NCBI GenBank assembly: GCA_013399305.1 | Contig: VXAI01000015.1 | Coordinates: 7,939,076-8,003,075, forward strand | Direction of reading: 5' to 3' | Origin: Rostratula benghalensis | Lineage: Eukaryota; Chordata; Aves; Charadriiformes; Rostratulidae | DNA: 64,000 nucleotides | In this document: in pieces, positions 1-13,110 of the stretch | Numbering within the stretch: position 1 is the first letter of the stretch | Layout of the letters: every line of letters begins with the position of its first letter | The notes under the pieces: generated by a model | What the model saw: only the letters and a program-made list of their open reading frames with translations | Told to the model about the DNA's origin: nothing | The model's database searches: none | Made by a program: the position numbers and the translations under genes

Positions 1-60
1 ATTTTCTTTTATTCTTTTTTCTTTCTCTTCCCTCCAATTTTCTCCCCAGCAGGTAGGTTT
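1..60 (+). promoter_or_regulatory. Possible recursive splice (ratchet) site
   Basis: A pyrimidine-rich tract of about 45 nt runs straight into CCCCAGCAG followed at once by GTAGGT, so a good 3' splice site abuts a good 5' splice site with AG|GT at 52/53. This is the arrangement of a zero-length recursive splice site. It could equally be a chance match, or the tail of an intron with a 3-nt exon. It matters only if the region is transcribed in the + direction. Confidence 0.25.
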
Positions 61-3000
61 TACACTCCTGGGGCAGCTGCTGTCTGGTTGGAGTGGGGAC
101 CTGCCTGGTGTCTCCCATCCCTCTCCAGCAGCTTGGGAGACCCCATGGGTTTTTCATGCCTGAGTCAACATCCAAGGATGTGCTGGGGAGGACTTTCCCC
201 CAGCTGGCAGCAGGATGGGATTTCTCCATCTGCCCTATGAGGAAAGCTCCCCAGACCCATTGCATACATGGGGGCAGAAGTCAGAGAAAGCAAAGGATGT
301 GAAGAAATCCAGAAAAATAAGCAGAGGACCACGCAAGACCAGGGTTGACTTCCAGCTCTGGGTGTGTGTCACCTTCTGGATTTGTGCCTTGACCTGTTGG
401 GATAGATAAGGAGGTGTTTTGTCCCATGGTGCAAGAATCAATACTGGCTGGTCGGTGTCCTGCATGTCTAATTTATTTCCCTGCAAAGGCACATAATGAT
501 GCAGATAAAAGTTATTGATCCATGGGTGCTGGCAGCAGCCACCGAGTGCAGCCGTGCTGCTGGGTCCTGCCTGTCCCTGGTGCCACTCCCGGGGTGCTGG
601 GACACGGTGACGGGAAGCAGTGCCGGGCGTTGCAAGGGCATGTGGCTCAGCTGGCTCACAGGAGAGGACAAGGAAAAGAGATGCTACCAAAGCAAAGGTT
701 GAATTCACCAAAACACCCAGCTCCCATCCTCTGAATTGCAAATCACGGTTAGTTTTCGCGTGGAAATTCAGGTCAGGTTTTGGAGGTGCATTTGTGGGCA
801 CAAATGTCCTGGGGACTCCGGTGGTGGATGGGGGTGGGTGGGGGCAGAAGCTCATCCTGAGTTATTTTAAGGTCTTTTTTCCTGCTGTCTTAAGAGGAGG
901 TGGCTCTGGGACAGAATGGTTTTGTCTGTGTGTGGTCTCTGCCAGAGGGATGCTGGCTGGTGCTGCGGTGGAGCTGGGAGCCCTGTGGCATGGTGGCACA
1001 TGCTGCTGCCATGTGGTGACAGTCCCCTACCCTGACCTGGACCTCGGGAACAGCCAGGCATGGGCACAGGACCTGGCACCGGGGATGCTTTTGCCAAAAC
1101 CCTGCGGGTCTGGGGGATGTGTGTTTCCCCAACTGGGTCACCTCCCGTCTGCAGCCGGGGATGTGCCAGAGCCAGGGGGGGACGAGGAGAGAAATTTAGG
1201 CCACCCATCAGGATGCACCATCCACCACGCGTTGGAGCTGTGGCTGAGGTGTCCCTGAGATGTCATTGGGATGCTGGGGCTGCAGCACGGCCACAGATTT
1301 ACAGCCACCACTTTTGGCTGAAGACAAATTAAGGAGGACACGTAACCCCCACTGCTCCCTAAGTGGGGAAGAGGCCACTCAGCTCTTGCTCCCGTGATCA
1401 AGAGGTGGCCACATCCACCCATGACCACAGATCCCACTCATCCTTCTGCAAACGCTTTCAGACAGGCTGTGGGGACCAGCAGAGGAGAGGAGAGGAGGGG
1501 GCTGCAGGGCAGAGGGATGCAGCTGTGAGGATGGGGGGAATAATTAAGAGCAGAGTCCATTCAATGGGATGCAGGTGCACCTGAGCAGTCTTGGAACCCA
1601 GGTCACTCTAAGCTGTTTCTGGAAGAAAAAAAAAAATAGTTTTAACAAATATTTCTGAGCTTAGTAGCTGTGAAGGTGTTTGGAGGGGTCAGAGGCAGCT
1701 CACAGACGGCACCCTAGGAAGCTCTGGCTGCAACAGTTGGAGGGGAGCACCCATCTCTGCCTTTGGCTGTGCCTGCTGAGGCAAAGATCAAATTGACCGA
1801 AACACCCAGCTCTGATCCTCTGGGACCTGTCGAGCCAAGTGTTGAGCTCAAGCTGTCTGCATCCAGCCTTACACCTCTTGCCTGCCATTGTCCCTGCTGA
1901 CGGGGGGCTGGGAAAGTCTACATTTGTGGAGTCACTGCCCGGCTGAGACGCTGCTGCCCAGGGTCAGGGCAAAGCCTGGAAACCCCCTGGTGGAAGGTGC
2001 TTCTTCAGCAGTGACACAGAAACAAATCACTTGCTGTTGTGTCCAGGAGGGACGTTGGCCCTGTGTGTCTGTCCATCCGGAGAACACCCAGCAATACTTT
2101 AGTGTAAGTCTTCCACGCTGCGCCCCTTTCTTGGGTTATGAGTCCAGTAACAGCAGAAAACCTCAGAGCTATAGATCTCAACCAACTGACCGCAGTTTGC
2201 CCAGCGATGAGTAACTGGTCTGATCTGGGTGACTTTCTCTGACCTTCTGCACACTTCTCCTGGAAGAGGTACCCTCCTGGGAGGATGCTCAGGTTGAGCC
2301 TGGGGTTTTCCGCTCGGATCCTCAAGCCAGGTTAACAGCATCGAGCCTGACTACAGGTTAACTACTAGGGAGCTTTTCTATACCTGCTGTTTTTTCTGAG
2401 CAGTTTTGTATTCAAGAATATCAAAGCTTTTGGAGGTTGTTTTTTTGGGGGTTTTTTTTGTGTTTGTTTTTTTTTTTTTTTCCTTTAAGCAGCAGCAATA
2501 GGGCTCCACAGCACTAAAGATGAAAACAACTTGTTCTTGGCACTTCTCAAAAACTCTCCTCTCCCTTCCCTGCAGATGAGATGCAGGTGGTGGTGAGATT
2601 ATTCATGCAGTGATACTCCAGATTTAACCCTTCCCAGGTGCTGGGAGAATTGCAGAGGGTCCAACTCTGCAAGAAGCTGCAAGAAGCTGCTTTTTCCTTG
2701 CTGGGCAGGTGGAGTGTCTCAGCGGGATGCTCTCAGCACAGTTTTCTGCTGGGCTTGTGCATGGGATGAGGGAGGTCTGTTTCTTCCCAAAGCAGGGCAT
2801 GCTGGTAGTGAGGGCAGCTGTAAATACACCACCTGCAGGCCCTGGGATCTCCAACCAGCCAATTTTTGGCTCCCCAAGTTAAACCCTCGCACTACTAGCT
2901 CAGCAGCCTTTCCACCTGCAGCCCCGTCTCCGTGTCGCATGAGAAACTCAGCTGCTGCTTTAATTTTTCAAAGCCAATCATTACCCTCAAGGCAGCAGCC

Positions 3001-5289
3001 TGAGCAGCAATCGATACCCTGCAGGATTTGCTGGGAAATAAAACAAGCTGGAAACCAGCCCTTTCTACGAGGTGGTTGGTAGTGGCTTTGGGCTAAGCTG
3101 TGTCCTGTGGGTGCAAGGGGGTGCTGAGCTGGTGCTCTCCAGGGAGCCCCAGTGGCAGCCCCTGGACCCTCAGGTCTGTTTCCCTTCCAGACTGGGATTT
3201 GGCCCTGGGATTGGCCCCCAGCAAATCGCTGGGTGCTGGGAAGATTCCACAGCCAAATCCCCTTGCAGTGGTGTCTCGCTCGCGCTGTCGTTTGGATAGG
3301 ACTTGACGACAGTATTGATTTCTGAGCTTGTTAAACAAGCTGTTCTTGCTGGAAAAGGTCCCCATGTGAGCACAATGCGTGCTTGTTTAACCTCTTGATT
3401 GCCACCGTGAGGAATAGAGATTTTTTGGGGGTTGTTTACACCCGCCTCTTGCTGTGGATTCATATGGAAAAGGGAGCAGGTTGGACACAGAGATGTGTCC
3501 CCACAAAACCTGCTGTCCTACAACTCTTCACAGCCATATCCCCAGTGCTGGGAAGGGACTTAAGCCCCCGGGCACAGTGGGTCCTGTAGGGTGTAGGGGA
3601 CAATGCTCTGTCCTGGAGCACTGTAGGAATGCCTCTGTGAGACTCCTTGGGGGGTTTAAATATTCATTTTCTTTCTTGAAAGAGGGAACCTTCTGCCAGG
3701 GTTGGCTTCCTGAAACAAGGGGCTGAGCAGCATACCCAGGTGCAGGACACCGAGCATCTGGAACACCAAAAGGAAGAGAAATAATAATAAATGACCCCAA
3801 GAGGGTGCCCTGCTGGGGAGTCCTTGAAGGGGAAACAACCAGCCTTCATGGTCACCACCACCTGAAATGACCAAATAATTATTTATGCCATGGGGCTGGG
3901 TCAGGGGCAGCCGTGGTGTCTCTGGTGTCCCGGTGAGAAGTGCCACGGTGGCCCAGTGCTGCCCCCCCCTGCTGCTGGAGCAGCCTTTCTGCTTCCCCAC
4001 TGTGGATCTGTGTGTGATTCCCCGGCTGGGGAAGGGGAGTTGAGGTGGGGGGGAGCCACCAGCTGAACTCTGCCTGCAGGTTTTGGCAGAATGGGAAGAT
4101 GTTCTTGGAGTCGGGCTGGGGAGCGAGCAGACACCTGCAGGCTGCGACTTGCTGCCGGGCTGGGATTTTCTCTCCCGGTGTAAAAATTCTGTTTGGGAGC
4201 TGCTGGGGAGTGAGATAAAGAGCAGGGTGATGCTTCAAAGGGGAGCAGCCCACCTCTGTGCAGGAGAGCATTTCCAGGTTTCTGTGCCTGGCTGGGAATG
4301 TGGCCGCCTGCCTGGACGTCGCTATTTGCTGTGAGTTAATTATTGCAGATCGAAGAGAAATCGCTGCTCAGAGGCTGCAGGTCCCACACTGAGCTGGGGG
4401 CTGGTATCCATGATGTCTTTATATAAAGTCTGGCACGGGGTGGTTTTCCACAGGCTGGTGGCACCAGCTGGGGCGTGGAGCCAAGGTTGGGGACAGCATC
4501 ACCTCCAGGAGCAGGGCTGAGCGCTGGGTCTCTCTTCAGGCTTCCCAACCCACCTTGGCAGGGTCCCCATCTTTCTGTGCCCACCCCAATGGCCTCAAAG
4601 TTGCTTATTTTGGGGGTGCAGTGTTGCCAGCTCCAGCCCAGCCGGTGCATTTGCTGCGGGTGCCCAGAGGAGTGAGTGTGGTGGTGGTGGGGGGGTGCCA
4701 GGGACCCTGGGTTTGCAGCCGCCCTCTCGCACCTCTTCCCCTGCGGCTGGCGGCTGCGGCAGCCCAGGCATCTCAGCCTACGGCCGTGGGAAAGGGGAAG
4801 TGGAGAGACTCTATTTTAATGCACCGCTGTGGGTTGGTGACCTAGAAAAAGCAGCTCGGAGAGCAAGAGTGTGAAGTCCAACCTCCCCCGCTGCAAGCGT
4901 GGCTGCCGTGCCGCCGAGCACAGGGTGACCTATATAAAGCGATGGAAGAAGCAGCATCACGGGGTGCCAGTCGTCCCCCCCCAGCCCAGGGGCTGGGGCT
5001 CAGGACCCCTCCGTGGGCATCCCCTGTCCCCAAGCACTGTTGCCCTGGGCTAGAGAGGGGATGGGAGATGGATAAGTGAGTAAAACCCCTTGTTTGGTGA
5101 GGCTGGGGTGTAGCTGGGTGGGCAGGGATGTGGTGGATGGGATGGGGGCAGGTCCATCCTGGCCCTGAAGGGTGTCACCAGCAGAGACAACTGTTGTTAT
5201 TGAATATATATTGGCAACACTGTGGTACAGCCAGTGCCCCATGTTCAGAAACCAAAGAGGGGATAAAGCTCCTTCCTCCCCTCCTTTTT

Positions 5290-5640
5290 AATGCGCCCTA
5301 TCAGAAATAATTCAAATAATTTAAAGCTTTACAATTGCGTGCTCTTTGCAGCCTCTAAAATGAAACAAAGCCTGGTTATTCTCAGCCAAAACCAGTAAGT
5401 TTCTGAAATGCTGTACTCAGCTGAGTGGAAGATGTGCTAATTAATTAAATCAGTAAATAAGTTATACTAATCCCATTAACAAAAGAGGAGCTGGAGATTA
5501 AATCTTTTATGGCACTTACTGAAAAATTAATGCAGGCAGTCTTTTAGGAAATACATTCTTCCCCTCACCTCGCCAAGGATAATAGTGCAGTTATATAGGA
5601 CAGAACATTATCAGAAATGAAAAATGAGTGTAAAACTAGC
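5290..5640. promoter_or_regulatory. AT-rich block, candidate conserved non-coding element
   Basis: This roughly 350-bp stretch is strikingly AT-rich between GC-rich flanks and contains several homeodomain-type cores (TAATTAATTAAA near 5439, repeated ATTA/TAAT) with little low-complexity repetition. The composition resembles vertebrate developmental enhancers. No alignment was possible, so conservation is inferred from composition only. Confidence 0.25.
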
Positions 5641-8600
5641 ACATATCTTGTTAAAAGAGTGTAATGAGCTGCCTACATGATTGAGCTGGGCCAGCTGAGC
5701 TTGAGGCTGTGCATCGGTGCTGGGACCATGGGCTGAGCCCTTTGGTTGGGCTGGGGGTCCAGGTCCTGCCCGTGCCACTGCAGGGGCTGTGGGGAAGGGG
5801 GTGTGAGGGTCCTGGCAAGGGATTTGGGGTCCTCATGGGTTTTCTTGGGACTTGGTGGCCCTGGGTTGAGGTAGTAAGTGGGCTGGGGAGGGGAATTTTC
5901 TCCTGGGGTTGCCAGCACCTGTGATGGGTGGGATGCTGAAGTCCCCTCACTGCGGATGCTTTCCTGCATCTCTGGCAGGAAGGGTGCCAGGATGGAACTG
6001 GAGAGGGCTGAGATGCTGAGGAGAGACACGGGGGATGCTTATGAATCTCCCAGCATCCTCACAAGGTGCTTTTCCTCCTCTGTTTCTCCAGCCACTGGTT
6101 CTGCAGAAGAGAAAATCCCATCACTGGCTCTTGGAACAGCTGGGTGTCCCTGTGACAAGGGAGAAAACTTGCTTTCTTGCCCTTTCCTTTTTAATATCTC
6201 TTTCTTTTTAATTCTGGAACTTTAATCAAGGATGCCTCCTCTGGCTTGTTCCTTGTTCATTATTTTCTGAGCTGGCAGGATCTCGGGCTGGAGGAGAACA
6301 AGGTGTTAATTAAATGGCGTGGATTCCGCTGTGTCCCTCACAGGTCCCGAGGGAGAGTCCAAGGGGATGGTTTTTGCCTGTTCTGGCCTAAATCTTGGCT
6401 TGGCATTTTTTCTTCTTGAAAAAGTAGGTAGAAACTCTCTGGTCCCCAAAGTGCTGGCCACAACGTCTCCAGTTTCAGCTGCCAGGTTCCATCCTGCTCA
6501 GAGAGCTCAGGCTGGTGCCCATCCTTCCCTTCTCCATCCTCTTCTCCCTCTTTTCTCCTTTGCTTCTTTCTCCAGCCAGGGCTGGGCAACTGATTATGGA
6601 TTTCGGGTGTCGGGAGGTGGGTCCTTCCCCATCTCTCTTGCACGTCAAATATTTAAACCAGTACTAAAGCACTTGGGTTGAGTGTGGAGGAGAGCACGTG
6701 CCAAGGTGGTCAGTGGTGAGTTGTGGTGGGGGTGGCGCCTGTCTCTTGCTATCACATCCCAGGGAGCTCCTGGGGGCATCCGTCGGGATCTGCGGCCAAG
6801 GCGGGCTTGGGGTGGGGGGCAGGGAGCAGCTTGGCTTTTAGTGATTTACAGAAGTGGAAAATGCTCTCATGGGTGCCTGAGCGTGCCATCAATCATTTTA
6901 ATTTAACTTGTGCAACCATGCTTGGAGCTGCGGCTGCGGGGAGGGGGGCTTGAGGTGCTCCAGGTTTATTTTTCCTGGTATTGGAGTCAGCGACAGCAGC
7001 TGTTATTCAGCCCTGAGCTTTCGTGTGCTCGAGCTCTGAGAGTTTATAATAGATTTCCACTGGAATGCTTTTAATCCTAATTAAAAACATTGAAGAAAAA
7101 AAAAAAATTTATAAAGCTCGTATTCCTTTTTCCAGGGGACTGCCTGACTGTGGACGCTGGAGGGAAAAACCCCAGCCTGGCTCTGGCACACTTCTCTCTC
7201 CTGTCCAGCACTTCAATCAGGTGCAATTAATTGGGCTATAAGATAAGGGGAGAGGTTTCCTCCTGGAGCACTGAGCACGGTTGGCAATTGCTGAGTATGG
7301 CACGTGCCATGCTGTTGATACTTTAAAATGCTGTGTTTTCAGTGTTCGTGTGGCCAGGCTGCCCTGGGAGAAGGCACTCCATCCCCAGGTCCATCCCTGG
7401 CTCCATCCCCAGCACCAGCTGCAGCTGAGGATGGAAGGCAGATGGAGGTGAAGCAGAGCCTGGCCCTGTGGCCTCCTTGTCTGCTTCTGGTGATGATTTG
7501 ACGCTTGAGGCTGTCTGTAGCCATGAACTTGGTTTTATTCCTCAATTATTCCCAGTGAAATCGGTGGGGTTGCAGATGGAAATAGGGCCAGGAGTGTAGG
7601 TACAGCAGGACAGAGGCGTGCTTGATGTGCTCTGGGTACATCCAGACTGAGCTTCTGCCACCTGGAGCAAGGAAATTCTGGATGCTCCAGCAACCTCTGG
7701 GAGTTTTGCCTCTGCACTTCAACCTGAACTTGTGGGCAGGAGCTCCTCCATCCAAGGCTCTGGAGTTGAACGGAGCTGTGTTTTGCTGTGTCGGATCGCA
7801 AGGGGAAATATGACAAATCCTTGAGAATTAGAAAGGCTTGCAGCCATAAAAATAAAGCTGGGAGGAAATAAATAAATAAATAAACCTCCCATGCTTTGAT
7901 CTGCTGCGGGAGATGCCAGACTGCCAAAATGTATTTCTAATTCAACAAAAGTCTCTCTTATTTTTAGAAGACGGGCTAAAAAAGGGGAGTGAGAAATGTC
8001 AGGTATTCAGAACAGAGAATTGCAGGTGTTGCTTTTTTCCTTTCTGGAAAGCAGGTTTTAGATCTGATTTTCAAATTTCACCACATGCTGCTGCTTTTTG
8101 TGAATCTCCAAGGAAGGTGTCAAGACATATCAGCTTGAAAGTACTGTGCTTGTCTCTCTGACTACTTTGCATAAGCAAGGCATTCTTTTACTAAATAAAA
8201 ATACATAGTTGAGCCTGGAAGAGAAGGAGATGTCCATCAAGCATCTAGGCAAACGCCAATCAAGATTCAACCTCAGTGGTGCAATACTTTCCCTGCTGAA
8301 AGCAGGAACTTGCTCAATCCTTCAAGGATTTCTGTCTCTTCAGGGATTTCTTTTTAAATAAAAATTTAAAAAGTAGGATTTTCATGAAAAGCTGCTTAAA
8401 AATCTTTTATATAGGAATGGTGAAATAAATATAGGAATGAGAAACTTTTCTTTCCCCCTTGGCTCAGGTGTTGCACTCTTGGCCATGGCTGAGCATTGCT
8501 CAAAGCCTGTTGGTCTCCTGCTCACAGAGACATCCCAGAATCACACCCCACCCCCTCAGCTTCATCTCACAGCATCTTTTTATCAAACTTTTTTATTAAA

Positions 8601-9569
8601 TTTCCCTCCTCGGCTCCTCATGCTGAGGTGTCAGGCCAGCTCTTCTTTCCATCCCCTCCTGCCGGTAGATGATCTGTCCACCTCGCTTCACCTGGCAAGA
8701 GATGATGCAGGAACAACTGGCAGGAGATCTTCTGGAAAGTCACGAAAGCCTGAGGGTGTTGCAGTTCCCCGCTGAAATATTGGGAGTAGATAAAATGGGG
8801 CTGCTGGGGCTGCTGAACTTGGCACGAGAGCACGTTGGTGAGCTGGGCTCCATCCCAGCCTGCCTCCAGCTTGCTCCCAGCTCTGGGCTGAGTCCCCCAC
8901 CTTCTGCACGGTCCCTGTTGCAGGGGGATGGAAGTCAGAGCCCACCAGCGTGAGGTGGTTCCTGGGGTGGGTTCAAGCTGCTGCCTGTGAAGCTGTGGGT
9001 GCCTCAGCTTGGGAGCAGGGTTCCCTCTGTGCTCTAAATCGCTTGCTTTCCCTGTTTCCTGCAGTAACTGCCCCTGCAGACAGGATCTGTGCTCTCCTGA
9101 AGGTCTGAGCAGTGTTTAAGTGACTGTAGAGGTCTTTAGGGCTAATCTGGGCAAGGGCCACCAGGCTGTGGGATCACCTGTGCTGCTTAAACCTAAGTGG
9201 AAGGGCTGAAACCCCAGTGATGGGGAGTCCAGCTGGGCAGACAGCTCCCACAGCTTTTGGTTGATGCTGCAGGAGGTGCATGGGGGGAAACTCCTGCCCC
9301 ACTTCGGGCCTCTACGTGCAAGTGGGGAGATGCTGGGGGGGCTGCGGGCAGGGCTGGGGGAGATGCCCAAAGCCCAGTGTCTCCCAGGTGATTGTGCGTG
9401 TGTGTACGCAAAAAACTCAAAAAACTGCTTTGTCCTGCAAGGATGGGGAGGATGGGATTGGAAGAGAGGTGGAGAAGGGGATAAGAAGGTGAGGATGAGA
9501 GCGGGGGTGGAGGGAGGATGGAAATGGGATGGGAGAGGGGGAGGGATGGGATAAAGGCGAGGATGGGCA

Positions 9570-10220
9570 GAGAGGAGATGCCGCCGCCTCTCATCCTCCC
9601 CCCGCAGCTCGCTGCGGGAGCCGGGGGGGGGGTACCCGCCCGGCCTTGCGAAGGGGCTGCGCCCCGGGGTGGGGGCGGCTCCCCGGGGCGGGCAGCGGAG
9701 CGGGGCCGTCCCCGGCCGTGTCCCCTCCCCGCGCCACCCCCGCGCCGCTCCGCAGTGTCGCCGCCGGAGCCGCGCTGCGCTGAGCCCCGCCGAGCCGGGC
9801 CCTGTGCGGGGGGAGAGGGCGGCGATCCCCCGGCCCAGGTAAGGGGTGTGTGTGTGTGGGATCCCCAGGGTGCTGGAACCAGGTGTGGGAGCGGGGGGAG
9901 CGGTACGCCGTGGTGGGGGGGCTCGCCCTTCCTTTCCCCCAGCCTGGAGCCCCGGGGCGGGCAAGGGGAGAGCGGCGGCAGCTCTGCGGGTCCCCGCTCC
10001 GGAGGGGCACGGCTCGGGGTGCGGTTGCGGGGATGCTCGGCCGAAGGCGAATCCCTTGATAGCAGGGAGTAGCTGGTGAGGGAAAGTTGCGGCGTCCCGG
10101 AGCTGTGAGGGAGGAGGGGGAGCTCCCCACGGCCGCCTCTCCCGTGGGAAGCCGGTGGCAGCGGCCGGAGCTGGTACCCGGGTTGTGCGTGGAGCCGGCA
10201 TCGCCCCTTCGGTGTGTGGT
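9570..10220. promoter_or_regulatory. RPH3A: CpG island, probable RPH3A promoter
   Basis: Between about 9570 and 10220 the sequence becomes extremely GC- and CpG-rich, unlike anything else nearby, with GC-box cores such as GGGGCGGGC near 9690 and GGGGGCGG near 9670. No TATA box is evident, as expected of a CpG-island promoter. The island lies upstream of the first coding exon on the same strand and contains a strong splice donor at 9838/9839, which supports its use as the start of the RPH3A transcript. A divergent transcript cannot be excluded. Confidence 0.65.
9600..9838 (+). other. RPH3A: Probable non-coding first exon of RPH3A
   Basis: The CpG island ends in CGGCCCAG|GTAAGG, a strong donor at 9838/9839. 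The next convincing acceptor that leads into RPH3A coding sequence is at 18999. The 5' boundary is only approximate because no initiator can be identified. The exon has no evident role beyond 5' UTR. Its link to exon 2 is inferred from strand, order and splice signals. Confidence 0.45.
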
Positions 10221-12939
10221 TGCAGGTGGAGGGGTTGCTCCGGTCGTTCCTTTTGGACTTTGTCGTGTGCGGGCAACTTTTCAGCGTTTTGGGCATTTTG
10301 GGGGGGGTTTAAGCCCCTGGAATTGCCTGTTGTCCCTGTCCCCGGAGTGTGAACAGTGGGAGCCGCGATGGCAGCGGGAGCTGAGCCCCATCCCTGGGCA
10401 TCTGGCAGTGGTGGGATGCGGGTGGGCTGCGGGATGGGGAGCTTCGGGTTTTCTGCTCCCCGTTGGGGCTCTGGAAGGACATCGCTGCCCAGCTCGGGGC
10501 TGGCTCAAGGGCTTTAGCCAGGTGCCTTTGCTACTTTCCGAGGACAGACAAAAGTGTTGTAAACAGCCTTAAAAAAGCCTCCTGGAGGCAAAACAAGCCA
10601 CGTCGGAAAACCGACTGAAGCTGCTAACGCTGCCGTTCGCGGGGACAGGTTGTTTCAGCGAGGGGACCTCATTATCTTTCTTGCTGATGTCTTTCTATTA
10701 ATTCTAATCTCGGGTATAAACTGGAGCAGCAATTTGTCTTTGAGTAATTAAACACTTTTTCGTTTCGCTGCTAAAAAGCTCCGAGCAGGGCGGCTGCCCT
10801 GATCGTGGCTCTGCTTTGGGCTTGGTCCGTGCTACACCGCTCCTGGGATCGAAAAAAGTGTGTATGGATCAGCCTGATCCTCCCCTTCCCGGGAGGCTGC
10901 AATTAAAAAAAAAAAAAAAAAGGGGAGAGAGATAATACAGGGCTTCAAAACATGGACAGTTGGCTCCAGGGATGCAACGATGATAACAGATGAACCATTT
11001 GCTTTAATTACTGGTATCAAAAGCCCAGGCTGCAGCTCAGCCTGAAAATAAATATTGTTAATGTTGTGATACTGGGCTTTATTTGATGATGCATCCTTCA
11101 TCTGGTAGGGATTTAGCGAGCTGCTCACTTTTGGCTGTAGGGGCTGACTCAGGAGATCTGTGTTCAGCCCTTCCGTGGGGATCAGCCTAGGGTGCGTGGG
11201 GCCGTGGGTCTGAGCCCCACACACCAAACTGGGGTTGCTGTGGCATCCCGTGGGCATTTTGCCTGGCATCCCCCGGGAGAGCAGCACTGGGTGGGCGATG
11301 CTTGTCCACAGCAGCCCCGAAGCTGTGCCATACCCAGACGATGCAGTGGGAGCTGTTTGGCATCCCCTGGGTGCGTGGTCTTGCAGGACAGGTTTCCAGC
11401 AAAGCCTCCCTGCATCGGACTCACAGACCCGGTTATTTGTAACCCACCTGGGTGCAAACACTCTCCCCCTGCTTGGCATTGCCTCCAGCCTGCTGTTTTG
11501 CTTTCTCCTCCTTGGCAGTCTTTCCTTTGCATTTGCACTGCCCTGGCTCCCAAGGAGAGCGGAGAAGCGTGCTGAACATGGAAAAAGCATGTTTTATTTG
11601 TGGAAGCACCCTTTGCAGCGAAGGTGAAACCCAGGAGCCTATTGCAGGACTCTGCGCCTCTGTGGCCATGTGGGTATCTGTGTGCTGGTGTTAAATGTTT
11701 CCTGGTATCAGAAAGGGCAAGGGGAGAAAAAAACTGCTGAGGAAAGGTGAGGGGACTCACAGCTCAGGAGTCTCATTTTGTGCTTAAGTTTTGAGGGACT
11801 TTGTCCGGGACCTGAAAATGAGATGGTCCTCAATGCCCACTGCAGGTGCCAAGGGCCGTGCTGGCAGCAGAGACCATCTGCCTGCTCACCAGTGCTGGTG
11901 GTGGCCCCAGCTCGGTGCCCTCCTCCTGCCTGCAGACAGGTGATGATGTCACTGCAGTCATTGCCAATTAGTGCTAATAGGTAATGAATAGCTCCAGGTG
12001 GTCCCTGCTGAGCACTCAAGGTCTGGGCAAGGAGCAGAGCTCTGCTCCCTGAGGCAGTGCCCTAGGACCAGCCTGATTAATTCCCCCATCCTCCTTAAAG
12101 CTGGGGACTGGGAAGTGGCTAATGACTGTGATGGTTTCTAAGGACCACGATGGTTTATAACCTTCGTGTGCTGGAAGATGCTCCAAATCCATCCCTGGCA
12201 GTACCGGTGTGGGGCTGAGCAGCATCGCTCTCCTCCGGCCCCAGGAGGTGGGTATGGGGTCTCCCATTTGGGTGCAGTGCATCAGCGATGGGGGGTGGGT
12301 CTGGCTGCAGGAAACCAACTGTTTAAGGAAGGTGTGAGGGGAGAGAAAGGAGCTGCATTTAATGATGGGGGAAGTTGGGAGCCCAGCATCTCCCAGAGCG
12401 GTGCAGACACCGAGCTGGGCAGCCGAGTGTTTTTCTCTGCTGGTGGCTGGGTTCCCTGTGGCTCTTGGGGAGGGTTGGGCTGCAGTGCTGGGGGGACCCC
12501 CTCTGTGCAAGCCTGTCGTGGGGTGCCTGGCTTCACATGGCTCCTCTGGCCCTGGCTGGGCATCCCTGCTGCCCCCCAAGGAGGGCAGGTTTGCAGCTTT
12601 GAGCATCCTTAGCCCAGGGATGTGGTCTGGGGATGGGGCATGCATCCTATAGTGCCGTGGTCCTCGACCAGTGCTGGGGCATCTTGCAGGGACTGTCACT
12701 GCCTTTGGGGAACTGCCCCTGGCAGCGAGCAGGACCTGGTGCCTCCGATGATGCCTTGCATCCCCAGGCTGGCCAGTGCTTCCCAGCCTTTCCCCAGCTC
12801 TAAACTTCCTTCAACTGCTGCTGCGGTCCTCGTGTGGGGGTCCCTGTGCCATCCTCCTTGCCAGCAGTCCCTGATGGGGGCCGGTTCATCCCGGTGGCCC
12901 CGGGCCATGTGCCCTGTCCTCGGCAGTGCCCGAATTGAG

Positions 12940-13110
12940 CGTGGCATGCGGAGCGGTGCAGCGATCTGTTGCTAAGCAGCCTTCGGAGCAGCTTCTGCCG
13001 CGGCGAGAAGAGCGATGGCAACGCTGCCCCTGCATTTAACAGCACCCTGTAGGCTTGGGGTGTGCTCAGGCATCGCCTGGCCAGAGACCCCCCAGCTCCA
13101 GCAGCCACAG
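12940..13110 (+). other. RPH3A: Candidate alternative 5' exon
   Basis: A locally CpG-enriched stretch (TGCCGCGGCG near 12997) ends in CCACAG|GTAAGT, a near-perfect donor at 13110/13111. No clear acceptor precedes it, so if it is used it is more likely an alternative first exon than an internal one. It contains one ATG (13015) that opens a short upstream frame. There is no evidence of expression, and the call rests on donor quality and composition. Confidence 0.25.

Larger units (their letters stand above)
1..9559. other. Upstream region, no gene recognised
   Basis: No open frame here shows a recognisable domain or a plausible chain of exons. The sequence is mostly moderately GC-rich unique DNA with short low-complexity tracts: a T-rich run near 2438-2482, an A-rich run near 7095, and an (AAAT)n tract near 7867-7886. 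AT-rich islands, chiefly 5290-5640 and 6840-7120, stand out against the surroundings and could be regulatory. The region may be intergenic, or an intron if the gene has a promoter further upstream; the sequence does not decide. Confidence 0.6.

Noticed and set aside
4926..4945. TATATAAAG resembling a TATA box followed by ATG
   Set aside because: No initiator, exon or frame downstream supports a promoter, and a similar TATATAAAG occurs at 4420.
9116..10276. Long minus-strand open frames (up to 386 codons) over the CpG island
   Set aside because: They arise because GC-rich DNA has few stop codons. The translation is Pro/Arg/Ala low complexity with no domain, and two overlapping frames are open at once.
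12906..12927. Partial RE1/NRSF-like site (CTGTCC...GG)
   Set aside because: Only one half-site fits. The other half lacks the GGTGCTGAA-type match, so it is not a convincing silencer element.
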